This document shows, piece by piece, positions 38,720 through 51,582 of a stretch of DNA of 64,000 nucleotides. The first letter of the stretch is position 1. Every line of letters starts with the position of its first letter. The DNA comes from Limnephilus marmoratus (lineage: Eukaryota; Arthropoda; Insecta; Trichoptera; Limnephilidae): NCBI GenBank assembly GCA_917880885.1, contig OU862917.1, positions 54,296,727-54,360,726 of the forward strand, written 5' to 3'. Both the position numbers and the translations under genes were made by a program. The notes beneath the pieces are model-generated. The model searched no databases, had not been told where the DNA came from, and saw only the letters and a list, made by a program, of their open reading frames with translations.

Positions 38720-39070
38720 AGTTAGTGTTAAATTTTAACTTGTTATCGATTTTATGATTCCCAAGTATTTAATTTCTTCTACTTCTTCAATATTTTGGTT
38801 GTCTATATGTATTTAGGGTAGTAAGTTCAATTAGTTTTTTCCCTAACACCATGAATTTACTTTTAGTTTAATTTCAGTTTATTTATGTTTAACCATTTAG
38901 ATGTTTCATAAGGTTCACTTTGTATTTTTGACAAGTGTGTCATCTGCAAAAAGTTTGATGGAACAGTACTTTAGGCACTTAAATATATCATTAATATATA
39001 TAATAAATAGGAGCGGTCCCAAAACAGTTCCTTGAGGAACTCCGAGGTTTACTTGTTCTTCGGTGATTTG
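38720..39070 (-). pseudogene. decayed non-LTR reverse transcriptase core
   Basis: Minus-strand translation through several stops gives GVPQGTVLGPLLFIIYIND-like and LFADDT-like motifs (38940-39060) followed by the palm-to-thumb stretch. This is a jockey-type LINE remnant in an mnb intron. Confidence 0.65.
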
Positions 39071-39339
39071 ATGTCAATAAGGTTTAAATTCTGCCTGTTT
39101 TGATTTATTCGAGAAAAAAACACTGCCAAAAAGCATGTTTTATTTTATTTTGCGAAGATCAGCTTTATTTTTTGGCCTTTGTATAAAAAGACTTTATTTC
39201 AAAGGCCAAGATGTGTTCTTCTCGCATTGTTTAATTAAAACATCAAAATATTTTTAACCCATCTTAATTTGCAAACCAAATACACATGATTTTGCATTAC
39301 TTAGTGGTGCAATTTTCAATTGAACCTTTATTGGCTAAC

Positions 39340-39606
39340 CAACACCTCTGCCACAGGTCACCCCAAGTGGTTCGCTACGTTTGGTGATTTAGCAGGGGTG
39401 CCCGGGTTCATGGGGTGAATTTTGTCTAGGTCTTGGAAGCGGATGACCAGGACACACTGAACCCCAGATTCCTACCCACTAACTCTCCTCTCCTTCCTTT
39501 CCTTAAAGAAACCCTCCACACAGCATCCCCAAAGATGACATACGCCATGATGGAAATTATTTTCCTCAGGACCTCTTGTGTGGAGCTCGTGGAGCTCTAG
39601 TAAAAA
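39340..39606 (+). mobile_element. SINE-like family A
   Basis: From AACACCTCTGCCACAGGTCACCCC through GTGCCCGGGTTCATGG and CCCCAGATTCCTACCCAC to the CTCCACACAGCATCCCC...TGTGTGGAGCTC hairpin tail and an A-run. It is internally shorter than 63105-63520. Confidence 0.8.
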
Positions 39607-40860
39607 AAATAATAAAAGTGCATTACCTTGACCAGCCTTCGCTAGCTCGGAAAATGTCTTTTATAAATTTTCTCATCAAAGAACAGCGCTTTTTGGCATA
39701 AAATATCAGCATTACTGGGGGGTTTTTGGAGCTGATGCCTTGCAAGAGCCACCAAGAACATTAAGTCAAGTTACGTGGTGGACTGCTGAATTTGATTTAC
39801 GAATGCATATTTTTTTTCAAGCAGATTTAAACAACAAAGTTTGCCATTTGAATTGTGCTTCACTGATGTTGAACACATTGATATTCGAAGTTATTCTATT
39901 CAACAACAAGACAGCTCTCCCGACTGGCTTGACCGTTATAGTAGTTGTTAGATAATTTTGCAGCAGATTACTGAGAGAGTACTGTATTTATGTTTTTTTT
40001 TCAATAATTATTATTGTAGACACAACAAAAAATCAGATAAAATAAAATGATTATTATTTTTGTTTGATTTCATCATTTGGTTGGATTGCAATGTGAAGTG
40101 TGTACGTATGTAGTATGTATTGTGATTGACCCAGTTTAGAGTCAAATGTTTTGACCCAGATTAGGCATTCTACTTCCCCCCATTAGTTTTATTGTTCCTC
40201 ATTATGATTTTAATGCACTTTTTACGTGCATTGTTTATTTCTAGGAAATTTATTGCAAATCCAGGCCAAATTGATTGGCCGCTATCCACCAAATATTGTT
40301 AGCAACCCATTGCAATGAGTTCAAATTGACATAAACAACTGCATTTAATCATTGTATAAGAAAATAACAAACATGAATGAATATGCAAATTGTTCTAAAA
40401 AACCCCCAAATATCCTCATTTTTTTTTAATTTTGAGGCTAACCCCTATAAATATATGAGTTGCTCAATTTTATGATGTTATAAATTTATTCTTAAAAATC
40501 AGCACTTAATTAGAACATAATAAGGCCTTCATATTATTATTAGTCATTATAAAACATCAATGTCTGTCTGTGATGTTGTTTGTAAACAAACAAGCACTTT
40601 GTGTGCAGTTTTAAATGTATCATTCATATATGCTGTTTAAATACTTACATAAATAATAACATTCTAACATTGCATACCATTTGGTAATTCCTTATGTAAG
40701 ACATTCCTATCGTATTTATGAGAATAATTATATTCTATTTATTGGAATAACTTTTGAAGGTTATAACACATCAACGTCATATTACGAACATGGGATTTAA
40801 TTGAGGATAATACTGGTAATTCTTTAATATAAAATAATATATAAGGTTGATGAAAATGAT
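39607..40860. other. mnb intron, mostly no recognised feature
   Basis: Contains one 70-bp LINE-like scrap at 39880-39950 (TTATTCTATTCAACAACAAGACAGCTCTCCC), which also occurs at 48040-48075. The rest is unremarkable AT-rich DNA. Confidence 0.5.
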
Positions 40861-40894
40861 GAAAAATAATCAGTTCTCGGCAGCTCAGTCGGTT

Positions 40895-41560
40895 AAGAGG
40901 GCATTACCAGAGAAAACCAGAAATATGACATTTTCAAATCAGATTTTAGACGCATTGACTCTTTTCCACAAAAAATTATAAATGGATTTCGAAAGATTGT
41001 TCTTTTATCTAGCATTCGCATGTAATAAATTTTGAGAGAATTTTTTAATTTTTAGTATAATAAGGTTATTCCATAGGTTGTTGGCAGATTTGTTAAATAT
41101 TCAAAAAAGATTTTGTATTATATCACACCTATTTCAAATAATATAATCATGCAGTAAAATAAATCAGTACATTATCTAGCAAACTTATGTTTTAGAATTT
41201 TTATTTTAGTTTCAATAAAATCATTAAAAAATATGTACGTACATGTGATTCTTGACGAAAATTGGTCCATTTGTGTGTTTATTTGCGCACTTACAAACTA
41301 ATATATTTCAGATTTTTTAACATTCTTATTAAATTTAGACATTATTGAAAAATGATAAACACTTATATTAAAAAAATATCTACAAAAGTACATTATATTA
41401 ATAGTTTTATCATCACACCTTTCAGCATTTTTGGATGAAGGTATAAATTAAAGCTAATTTGAATTGAAATAAATTCGATATTGAGTTATAATTTTAAAAA
41501 GCTGGTACTGAGAACAATTAATCTTTCTCATTGTAACCGTCCTGCACGATCGTACGAAAT
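40895..41560 (+). repeat. 600-bp dispersed repeat, copy 2
   Basis: Collinear with 15118-15750 (landmarks given there). At 40878-40905 and 41575-41650 are tRNA-like A/B-box pieces (CAGCTCAGTCGGTTAAGAGGG, GGGTTCGATTGCC), suggesting SINE heads beside it. Confidence 0.75.
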
Positions 41561-41778
41561 GTGGATTTTCGTCCGCTGGCTGGTTAAACGCTCTTAAGAG
41601 TGCTATCCTGGTAGACCTTATTTTGTTCTGGGTTCGATTGCCAATTGCGACTGTTATCTTTTTATTAACTTTGTCTTCTGTTTCATGTTTCGTTTAGATT
41701 TATTAATATCATCTTCTGCAATAATTATAATTTTTAAAAAAGCTTGCGCTTCGTCTCGCAAATGTTTACGAAGCATAA

Positions 41779-42093
<315 letters not shown>

Positions 42094-42379
42094 TGAACAA
42101 ATGATTTGCAATGAACATTACTCTAGGAATAACAATGAATCATTAACATAAGTCTGCATGATGGGAAGGACATACTATGACATAAACGGAAAAGGCAAAA
42201 GGGAAATTATTTTTGCTTTTATTCTAGGTTAAGGTTGCAAAGACAATCTATTAGTTATTTACATACTTGCTATTCAGTTATGCATTTTGTTTTCCAAAAT
42301 GATCATTTGTTTTTTGAGAATTATGATGTGTGTTCCCTTATGATTATATTGTCGCTGGGCGCATAATACCTCATCAGCC

Positions 42380-43131
42380 TTACTCATAATGAAACCCTGT
42401 AGCGTCGCGTTAGCTACACGTTGCGTTAGCCTACACCGCTCAGGTTTAAAATCTTTACTCATAATCATACATTTTCCCAATATTGCTCGACAGCTGGATT
42501 ATGATTTTTTTACGGTTACACTCTACTCCAAAGCTGAAAAACGCGGTCAATTTGGCATTTCGTGACGTGTTGCCAACTTCATGTTTATTCATACGTCAAA
42601 ATATTATTCAAAGAGATTGTTTTGTGTTTCACGTTTTAAAAATAACTAAGAATTGGCACAAAGAACTTGTAGATCGGTAGATATTTTGCCACCCCGTTTA
42701 TTGTTCACATCCAAATTCGGCCGTACCAAGTCAATCAAACGTCTCATGTTAACTTTTGTAAATCTATATTTAGACATAAAATCTCCTTCCGTAAGTGCCG
42801 CAAATGGATCGTACCTGTTTTGTACCTTTTCGGTAGCCATGGTGCACGAATGCCGCGAATACGGTCAATATTTGCCAAAACTCCATCCAAAACGTCAAGA
42901 TTCTCAAAAAAGGTCATCATTTTGAAAGTTATACCTACTGCCGTACACCGCCGTAGTACTAAGTTAACCCTGGTGATCGGGTGGTTTAAATTCTGACAGC
43001 TATTAAATATCCCGTACAGCGACGGGGTAAGAAAACGCGCATGCACGCAGTTGACCCACCATTATGAGTAACAATTTCACCTAACCCGTTCTTGCCCTCG
43101 TGGTGTAATCTTACTTTGCGATTATGAGTAA
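42380..43131 (-). pseudogene. PIF/Harbinger transposase remnant (HARBI1-like) with TIR-like ends
   Basis: Minus-strand frame 42646-42840 reads RYDPFAALTEGDF, KYRFTKVNMRRLIDLVRP and GGKISTDLQVL, the N-terminal helix region of HARBI1-type transposases. The DDE catalytic domain is absent and downstream sequence is broken. TTACTCATAAT at 42380 and ATTATGAGTAA at 43131 are inverted, with a second inner pair at 42457 and 43063. Dead and internally deleted. Confidence 0.7.
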
Positions 43132-44195
43132 GACTGCACATGTACATTTTAAATTTTTTTTACAGAGGAGTGAAAACACTCATTTTTAAGCAGGGAAATG
43201 AAGACAGACTAAGATTTATTTTTATTTGTTGTTCATATTAATAAATATTATCATTAATGTAAATTAACATTATTTGGTGGAGGTCCACCTTCACTTTCCT
43301 GCATCAAAAAAGGTTTTTTTATTCCTGTTAAAGATATATTTTTTCACATTAGAGATATAATGCGCCCGGCGACGATATATTGTTATTTGTGACAACCATG
43401 ATGGTCCTTAAAATATTGCTCAACTCTAAAATGGCTTCTAGCAGCTTAACCCCTGCTTTGAGGTAGGGACACACTGGCCCAGTATGCAACTTACACAGTG
43501 TGTTAAGACATCTGGATAACTAATAAATCCAAGCTTTAGGAACACACTTGCCATGAACAACGCAATCCCAGGCTCCCCATGCAATGCCGATCTGCGCTAT
43601 CCAAATCAATGTGGAACATATGAAAGGTGGAGATGATAGCCGCCATGCCTTACAATGCGATCAGTTTGTTTCTAGATTATATGTATGTTATGGGTCAATT
43701 GATTTGACGTTAAAGGTTATGTTCGTTTTGGCATTTATTGCTCATTCTGTTGTTAAAAAGGGAGGTGAATAACTAATAGATTTAGTAAGATGTTATGAAG
43801 TGATTTATAATGTAAAAAACATTGAGTATCCTGAGACATCCTTTGAGAAATAGTACATGTGGGTCTTCTAAGAAGGGAAATAGGTCTGATCAAAATTAGC
43901 GTTGCGCATGTATGACAAGTGTGAATGTCGGCATGGGAACGTAGCATAACATAAATAACGTACAGGGCCCAGTATGCCCTTACATTTACAGTGTGAATGT
44001 AGAAGGTTAATTCCTTGTAACCATTATAATTTTTCTTAATTAACTTTTGGGCTTCTAACAAAATGTACTTTAAGGCTTAAAACTTTTTGCTAGGATGTTT
44101 ATTTTGCCGCAGACAACATAAAGCAAATAGGTGAATCTCCCTTCTGCCTTTCCATGTTATATCAAATTGTGTTTTTGTTTAGAAAATGTTTATTG
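43132..44195. other. mnb intron, no clear feature
   Basis: The short minus frame at 43753-44061 and plus frame at 43584-43772 have no recognisable domain. A faint LINE C-terminus echo near 43580 is too weak to call. Confidence 0.4.
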
Positions 44196-44198
44196 TTA

Positions 44199-44361
44199 GG
44201 GAACGTACCCATACTACGTGACCAACTTTTTGCAATTTTTAACCCCCCCCCCCCCCGGTGACCAAAATCCTAAGCAACCCGCCGCTCATTTGTATGGAGC
44301 GTGACATTTTGAAGACCCCCCCCCCCCCCCTAAACGTGTCACGTAGTATGGGTACGTTCCC
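44199..44361. mobile_element. PIF/Harbinger-like MITE (family 2), 163 bp
   Basis: Perfect 24-bp TIRs starting GGGAACGTACCCATACTACG, flanked by TTA at 44196-44198 and 44362-44364. The interior has two long C runs and CCGGTGACC. Same plan as families 1 and 3 but different terminal sequence. Confidence 0.9.
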
Positions 44362-45014
44362 TTAAGTTACTTGGAAGATATAAGTACACTTCAAATTTTA
44401 AAACTAAATTTTCTTCTGCTGTAACACATAAGGGTGAAAAAATACTCAAAAAATTTACATAATTTTTTTGCATGAAAAAAGGTTTACATTAGATTTTTTT
44501 ATTATTTTATTTCTTCCATCTATGACTTAAATTGTTCTATGGTCAAAGTTTAAGTTAAAGATTTTATCTTGTAAATGTCACTGCGCTAATGTCATGCACT
44601 TGTCACTTTCCTTTGAAAATCATGTTTAGCTAAAGTTTTTCAGTACTTGTGTAAAATCTCTCTCATCTTGACCTTATTCTGAAAGATTGATGGGGCGGCT
44701 TTGATGATGTCCTAGCATAAAAAGACGCAAATAATCGGAAGTTCTTGGTTTTGAGAAATTTTATGCAAGCTCTATGTGAAGTAACAAATCTTTTAAATAA
44801 TTTGCATTCCCTTTTTTTATAGTTATGTCATAAAACATAATTGAATTAGTAACGCATTCACACAAAGAGGAGTCATAAATATCTAATTTATAATAAAAAG
44901 TTGAAAAAAAAGGGATTATTATGAAATTTGTATAACGTCTGTCATGTGTAACAATGAATATATCGTCGGCGTTCAGACAAAAGTCACCAACCCACAGGCA
45001 CAAGTTTCGAGACA

Positions 45015-45575
45015 TGTATCGTTCAGTTGATTAGCCCGACATCTCCAAATACAAAGTTTTGAGATAATGCGGAAGGCAATTTTCGAAAGCTTACCATAAA
45101 TTAAATATTATTGTGTCCGTGATTTACATAACATTACACAAGCTATAAAATAACACCGGGAGACACAATGGTCTGGTACATTAGTATGATATTTTGAAAT
45201 ATCCTACTAGTGACCCAGAAAACATCAACATTTTATTTATTTAATATCAAAGGTATAAATATACCATAAAAACTGATTTCATATATCACCAAATCATAGT
45301 TAAAGAAATATTAAAAAAACGTATAACGGTTAATTGTGGCATTTGATTGAGAAATGAGACCAGAAATACAATTACATACAAAATTCTATAATTAATTCTA
45401 TTTTATTTAATTCAGTATGAATTTTTGTGCATTATAATTGATTTGTTGGTGTTTATGAGTTTAATATGAGTATTGTGCCGGATAGAGGGTACACTTTTAC
45501 ATATAACTGCATACTTAACTCAAATTTCGATTTTTCGGAGATGTCTGACTAATCAACTGGACGATCAATATCTAA
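45015..45575. mobile_element. TIR element, copy 2 (inverted relative to 30196-30555)
   Basis: Ends TTGATTAGCCCGACATCT (45026) and AGATGTCTGACTAATCAACTGGACGATC (45539). About 200 bp of extra sequence lies in the middle (45230-45440) compared with copy 1. Confidence 0.7.
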
Positions 45576-46089
45576 ATTTGGAATGCTTTTATTTTTTTCT
45601 ATTATTATGCAGTTAGATAAAACTTCCATTATGTACATAAACTTAATACCCATATTTTAAAGTTTACGTAACATATTTTAGCTTTCAAATTTGCAGTATC
45701 TCGTTAATGTGTGTTGTGGTTTGGTGACTTGCCTAAACAGCCATGATTTGTGTACTTTGCACCAAAAAAGGAATCACTTTCCAAAACAAGTGAATAAATG
45801 TTGATGACAAATCATTTTGCCATCCATTGCTCAGTGACACCTGCAGCATATAAATACAAATCTGTTCTCATAATACATTTAAGTCCATAGGTTGGTTATG
45901 TAAAATAATTGCAATTTGCATGCAAAATGCTTTTGTATCTAATTTGTTAGTTTTTTCATAAAACTATAATAAAATTGGTTTTTTCTCCGTGAACAGAACA
46001 GCGAAATGCTAAAAAATCATATTTGTTAAATTAATTACAAAATACATTACTTTAAATTATTAATAAATATTCAAACAATAATTATGGGT

Positions 46090-46330
46090 TTGGGTACTGC
46101 CACCAAGGGAACCATTCCAGTCCAGGCTTGTCCAGGTCTTGGCGGTGGATGCTAGCTAGTGATCTGTTAGCTGGGGGCGGTTGAATGAGACCCTTTGACC
46201 TCTCCAGCCAGACTCTCTTGACTCATCGCTTTGCACCAGAGTGGGAGGGATAGATTCATAAGTCTTACCCACTCCTCATACCTTTTTCCTTCTCACAACT
46301 TAGCAACCCCTAAGGTGTTTCCTCAAGCCG
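46090..46330 (+). repeat. SINE-like family A, partial
   Basis: CCAGGTCTTGGCGG, CCTCTCCAGCCAGACTCTCT, CGCTTTGCACCAGAGTGGGAG and GGATTCATAAGTCTTACC-type landmarks match 63190-63340. The tail hairpin is missing. Confidence 0.65.
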
Positions 46331-46350
46331 TTTAATTAAAGGTCATTTAA

Positions 46351-46575
<225 letters not shown>

Positions 46576-46669
46576 TAATTTGTTACAAAATCAATGAGCC
46601 ACCTCTGGGCTGGAGCCCTAAAATACTTGATAAACCTATTTGATTCACTTCTGATTGACAATCCGTTGT

Positions 46670-46990
46670 TACAAACTGTTTGCGTTCTCTATTGCACAGA
46701 CACGATGTAGGCATGTTGAGTCTGTTCTATAGGTATTTTAATGGAGTCTGCTCTGAGGAGCTAGCAGCATTGATACATATTGATTTTCACTTACGTCAAA
46801 CTCAATGGACACGAGCGGAAAATCCGTTCACAGTTAATGTAGGCTTCATGAGAACGGGTCGTTTCTTCTACTCATTTTCAGTCCTGGCCTCTTCAAGACC
46901 AGCATTAATAAATCCCTTTCTACAGTCCCTACCTTAATCCATCTCATAACGCTGCTAACCGGGTGGTGACTTAGTTCCCCTGTCTTTACT
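46670..46990 (+). pseudogene. LINE RT C-terminal fragment
   Basis: The TTCTATAGGTATTTTAATGG block, then GAGAACGGGTCGTTTCTTCTACTC and CTTCAAGACCAGCATTAATAAATCCC, match the 16470-16700 fragment. Its frame retains RTGRFFYSF. It sits directly after the catalytic-loop exon. Confidence 0.65.
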
Positions 46991-47034
46991 CTGTTCAGAC
47001 CGATGCTCTTGTGAGGTGTCACATAAAAAAATGG

Positions 47035-47340
47035 GTCTTGAATAGATCCATGTTGTAGGGGGAAGGAAACACAAGACACCGGCAATCGTTCCACAGCCGA
47101 GCTGTTGAACTCAAGGACAATGACCTGTTCTCATGTGACAAATGTCAACTGAGTACATATGTTGGGCGCACGTTTGGCGTGTTTCCCTACTATGCATCGA
47201 TGCCGAAGGGATCAATGACCCAAGTTCTTCGGAACATCTTCAATTGTAATACCGGTTGAACAAGGATAGCATACCTACATGACGCCTATACTCAAAAGAT
47301 TGCAATCCGTTTGAAAAGATAGGGATACTATAGGTGTGCA
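47035..47340 (-). pseudogene. LINE fragment, opposite orientation
   Basis: Reverse complement of 16430-16690 (CATGTTGTAGGGGGAAGGAAACAC, TCAAGGACAATGACC, GTTGGGCGCACGTTTGGCGTG, GGTTGAACAAGGATAGC), forming an inverted pair with 46670-46990. Confidence 0.7.
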
Positions 47341-47994
47341 GTGTGCACTAATATATTCAAATGTGTCCCCTTTAAAATGATTTGCCTGCACTACTCGTAC
47401 ATGTTATCTTACTATTCTGAGAAAGTCATGGGAGTGCCAGTCAATTTCAGTCATTTCCAAAAATCCAACATTAAATTATCTAATGACTCAATTTGTTAAG
47501 TTTCTAAATATCCTAAGAAATAGTAATGAAACTATAAAAAAAAGTTTTGTAAGCAACAATATCTTAAACGAGTTTTATTACAACTGAAATTGCCAACAGA
47601 TCACCAGTGATCGTTCTAATTTTATCCGTGCTGGAAGTTTTTGCAATGCTGTTTTAACCTTTAACCTTCCTTCCTTAGTAGTCGCACCCTTGCGCAAACA
47701 TAAGCTGTCGCGCACGGTCGGTGATTCCGCAACTTTAGGCGTCTGGTTTTAGAAGACGACTGATTATTTCATGATATTGTATGTAGCATGTAATAAAAAA
47801 AGTCTTTTATCTATATAAATAATAAGTATAAAAATAACATTCATTGGTAATCACTTTTTAATTCAATTTAAATTATTTATTCTTTCAAAAACATTACAAA
47901 ATTAAAATTTTTAATGTGTTTTTAAAATACAATTGTAACAGTATTACATTAAATATAAATGGTAGGCTAAAAACTATACAAGCATTAATAGAGC

Positions 47995-48400
47995 TTGCCT
48001 TTTAAAAGCAGCTTCACTAACGCTAAATATGTCGATATCCGAATTAATTCTATTCAATAGCAAGATTGCTCTCCCGACCGGCATGACCATTGGCAAGTTA
48101 GTCCTGCAGGCCGGAAGATAGAACAGCCTATGCTGTCGGTGGCGAAGATAACCATCAGGAACATAGAAATGAATGCTTCCAAGATAGCTGAGTTTTCAAA
48201 CCATCCGCGAATCAATTTGAAGAAATGCGTAGCAAGGTGTACATCCCTTCTGACTTGTAGATGGTTCATTCCGAGCATACCCAGAAGAAAGTCGGTAGGA
48301 TAGAGCCACGGGTAATAGCCGTACTCCCTCATGTACAGAAATCTCAGAAATTTTTTCTGAACTCTCTCCAACATGAGGGAATATTTGTACACAATAGTTA
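47995..48400 (-). pseudogene. LINE reverse-transcriptase C-terminal fragment (jockey type)
   Basis: Minus frame 48392-48054 begins YSLMLERVQKKFLRFLYMRE, then LGMLGMNHLQVRRDVHLATHFFKLIRG, the post-RT domain of jockey-like LINEs. A frameshift near 48170 moves the rest (FYVPDGYLRHRQH, PACRTNL) to another frame. 5' truncated. Confidence 0.8.
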
Positions 48401-48861
48401 ATAAGTCTGTGAAATCTCAATTTTTTTAGACATCTGACACAAAACAATGCTATAAATCAACATAATAACAAAACAAGATAAAATTTTACAACTACTTATT
48501 TGCATATAACGTATTTATGTAAAATAAAGCTAGGTTCTAAATAATATACAAATATCATGAAATACTCACCCAGCTCTCAATATTATTCAAGAGATTTTTC
48601 AAGTACACAACCAGTCGCAAGTGGAATCTGAGACCGCAATATAAACAAAACAACACATGCTGGCGTTTTTTACGCTCTTGTTCTTTATAGGTTTTATATT
48701 GTGTGATCTTGCAGTTGGAGATTTTCTATGCTACTCGCCTTTGCAAATTAAACACTTTTTGCATTTGTCTGATCGTACTTTTTATATTTCTTGATTTTCA
48801 TCCAAAAAAATATTACAGTAGTGGCTAGGGTTTTAAAATGGAACACATTTTTTTTTCCTAA

Positions 48862-49625
48862 GGCTACGAACGCACAGGCAGGTGGCTGGCTTAGCGCCTA
48901 GAGCCTAGTGGCTTGCACTCTGGCTACTTGCTAGGATACATGGTGGCCGCACTGAAGGTGGTTTGCGTGGTGGGTCGCTAGGTGCCTTGGTCATTTGCTT
49001 GTCGGCACGTTGACGAGATGTCACTTTCAAAATTAGTTCTAAAACTGCTACTTACAGAAAATTCATTTTTAAAATATTCATAACCATGTACGTCTTTAGA
49101 TTTTCACGGCCAAAAGTATTTTCGATATTTGTTTTTAGGGTGTTATGCCGTGTTACGCTACCTCCTTTAGCCAAAGTTTCGGACAGCGTTACAGTGTCCA
49201 TCACCACTATCATCATGGCAGATGAGCTGCAACATGGCATAACATCCCAAAAACAAATCACGAAAATTCATAACCACAATTAACTTCTCAATGTAAAAAA
49301 AAAATCTCATCATAAATAAATCACTTTTTAGTACTAACCATCTTTTTCTACTTAGATTGCTACATCTTCCCATAGTTTCTGACAACTGTCTAATAATATT
49401 TCATCCAATTTTTTCTTCTAAAATGCCTCGCGCCTAGTGGCAAAAAACCAACACGTTGGTTTACCTGGATACACGCCAAGCGACTATCTACTACCTATCT
49501 AGGCGCCAAGCGCGCAGTGCGGCCGGTCGCTAAAATTCGAGAACGTTCGTTTTACTAAGCTACTCGCTAGGTGACTCGCTAGGCTCTAGGCGCTAAGCAA
49601 GCCGCCTGCCTATGCGGACGTGGCC
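48862..49625. mobile_element. TIR DNA transposon, 764 bp
   Basis: Left end GGCTACGAACGCACAGGCAGG... and right end ...CCTGCCTATGCGGACGTGGCC are about 47-bp imperfect TIRs rich in CTAGGCGCTAAGC. TAA flanks both ends (48859-48861, 49626-49628), fitting a TWA-type duplication. No transposase domain. Confidence 0.8.
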
Positions 49626-50339
49626 TAAGACAAAGAAGCTACATTCTTTTTTTTATAGAACTAATTTGAATAGAAAGAAAATAATAAAATTAGGTAGGTA
49701 CTTGCCTAGAAGTAATCCCATAGAACAAGTACCTACTTAATAAATATCAATTTTAACCACATGCTTTTGCGAAGAATGTCACTGGGGTACTAAGGGGAAG
49801 TACCTTACTCCCCCCCCCTCCCTCCCCCGAGGGTATCACAGAAGCGCAATTGTCTATTGTTTATAGTTAGCGTATAATCAGTAAAATAAGTTCGCTGTGG
49901 AATCACAGACCGCGCGCGACCAGTGAAAGGTTAAACTTTGAAATCTGTACAGAGTACAAAATCAAAGTCGCTTGCACTAATACCAACGTAGACTGTACTT
50001 TTTATTTCACTGTTTTGACTGTTTAGAAAACATTTTGTCTACGCATGTCGAAATTCATTTTACTTCAATGGTGTTCCAAAATTTTTTTGTTATGTACCGA
50101 ATTCTTGAAAGAATGTATAGATAGGAATGTATGAGTCAGTTATTACTGATGCAACAATGCAATGATCGACAAATATTGTAGGTGTTAACATTTTAATCAA
50201 CAATAATAATTGATGATCTAAGAGCCCTGTTGTGACGAACAGGGACGCCATACTATGCAATTTAATTGAATAATATTTGTGAGATTGTATGCAAGATGGT
50301 CAGATCTACAGAAATCAGACATCATGCCTATATATAGGA

Positions 50340-50606
50340 TATTTGCGGCACATTCCAGAGTGGAAGATACTCTCAGTATCGCCCTGGTGTAAGACCACCA
50401 ATCAGAATTGAAACATTGCTTGAAATGGCTATAGCCGTGTTTGGTGACCAGATCTGAACAGCAAGGTACTTCCCCCACCTTCCTCTTCCCCTCCCCACTA
50501 CCTTCAGCCTCACAACATATCCCAATTGGGGATGCCATAGTCTCACTGGCTCCAGACTGGAGCAGCTGAGATTCTTGTGAGGTATACACATTAAAAAAAT
50601 AAACGT
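50340..50606 (+). mobile_element. SINE family B body, head missing
   Basis: Follows 8782-9045 closely from ATTTGCGGCA to the A-run, without the tRNA-like head. The two minus frames across it are antisense. Confidence 0.8.
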
Positions 50607-50864
50607 TCATTAATATTACTAATTTATTTTGATATCTTAGTGCCAACAATAGCGCTAATTTCCACAAATAATAAAAATAATGTAATTTTATATAAAACTC
50701 TGGCACATGCAAAATTTATAATTGAATTTCACTTTAAAATCAAATCGCAAAAACATTTGTGCTATCTAAATGGAAGGTTAGAGATTTCCAAATTAACTTG
50801 ATCGTTAGTCAGCTTTTAAAATATTGTCAGTATTTGAGGTTGTATTTTCACAACCCTCCAGCAC

Positions 50865-51107
50865 TAACTAACAAACCATCACGCCGTTTCTCCGCAGGGG
50901 TAGGCAGAGAGGACGGACCGCCAAACAACTTGGTCTTGGCACACACTCTGCCTCGCTCAGACTCATACATACTCTTCTGTTATTCTGACTTTTGACATGG
51001 CCCGACTCAAGTATCTGATTCACTTGATAGTGCCATGTCTTCCTCGGATGTCCCCGACTTCTTCTACTATTCACATTTGCATCATATATTCTTCTTACAC
51101 TACTTTC
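50865..51107 (-). mobile_element. 5'-truncated LINE, TTAG-tailed family, with short TSD
   Basis: The plus strand starts ACTAACTAAC, the reversed TTAG tail. The minus frame encodes SRGHPRKTWHYQV and ESGHVKSQNNRR, paralogous to 26242-26457. CCAGCACT precedes the tail (50857-50864) and recurs at 51109-51116, a likely 8-bp duplication. Confidence 0.75.
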
Positions 51108-51364
51108 CCCCAGCACTCCCAAAATAAAATCCCCAAAGATTAGATGAAGAGGTATTGAAGAAGGATTTGATACTTGTTTTGTATGTAGATATACTAATTA
51201 CAAATCAAGTTAAGCATTTGAATAAATTACTTTCCTTTCCAATAACAATATTCGTGCTTTTTATGTGGTGAAGAGTTACAAATCTATTGCCAGATTTGGG
51301 GTTTATCTACATTTATGTCAATCCTATCATTCCCTTTCACATGAATTGAAACCCCCTTGCAATA

Positions 51365-51580
51365 AGAACATGTCAAGCTCATTGTGCCTGCGAATGGATC
51401 ATTTCTACAACTGGTTCTTGTGTTCAACAGCTCGTCTGTGAAATTCACTGGCCTCTGTGTTTCCTCCCTCCAACAACATGAGTTTCTACAAGACCCAGGT
51501 TCACTCCTTCCACTACCCTCCACACAGCATCCCCAAATATGCTATCAGGTTCTCCAGTGTGGAGTTAATATTAAAAATTA
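51365..51580 (+). mobile_element. LINE 3' end with hairpin-tail remnant
   Basis: CTGGTTCTTGTGTTCAACAGCTCG, TTTCCTCCCTCCAACAACATG and then a shortened CTCCACACAGCATCCCC...GTGTGGAG tail. The frame 51384 onward is the degraded RT C-terminus. Confidence 0.7.
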
Positions 51581-51582
51581 TA

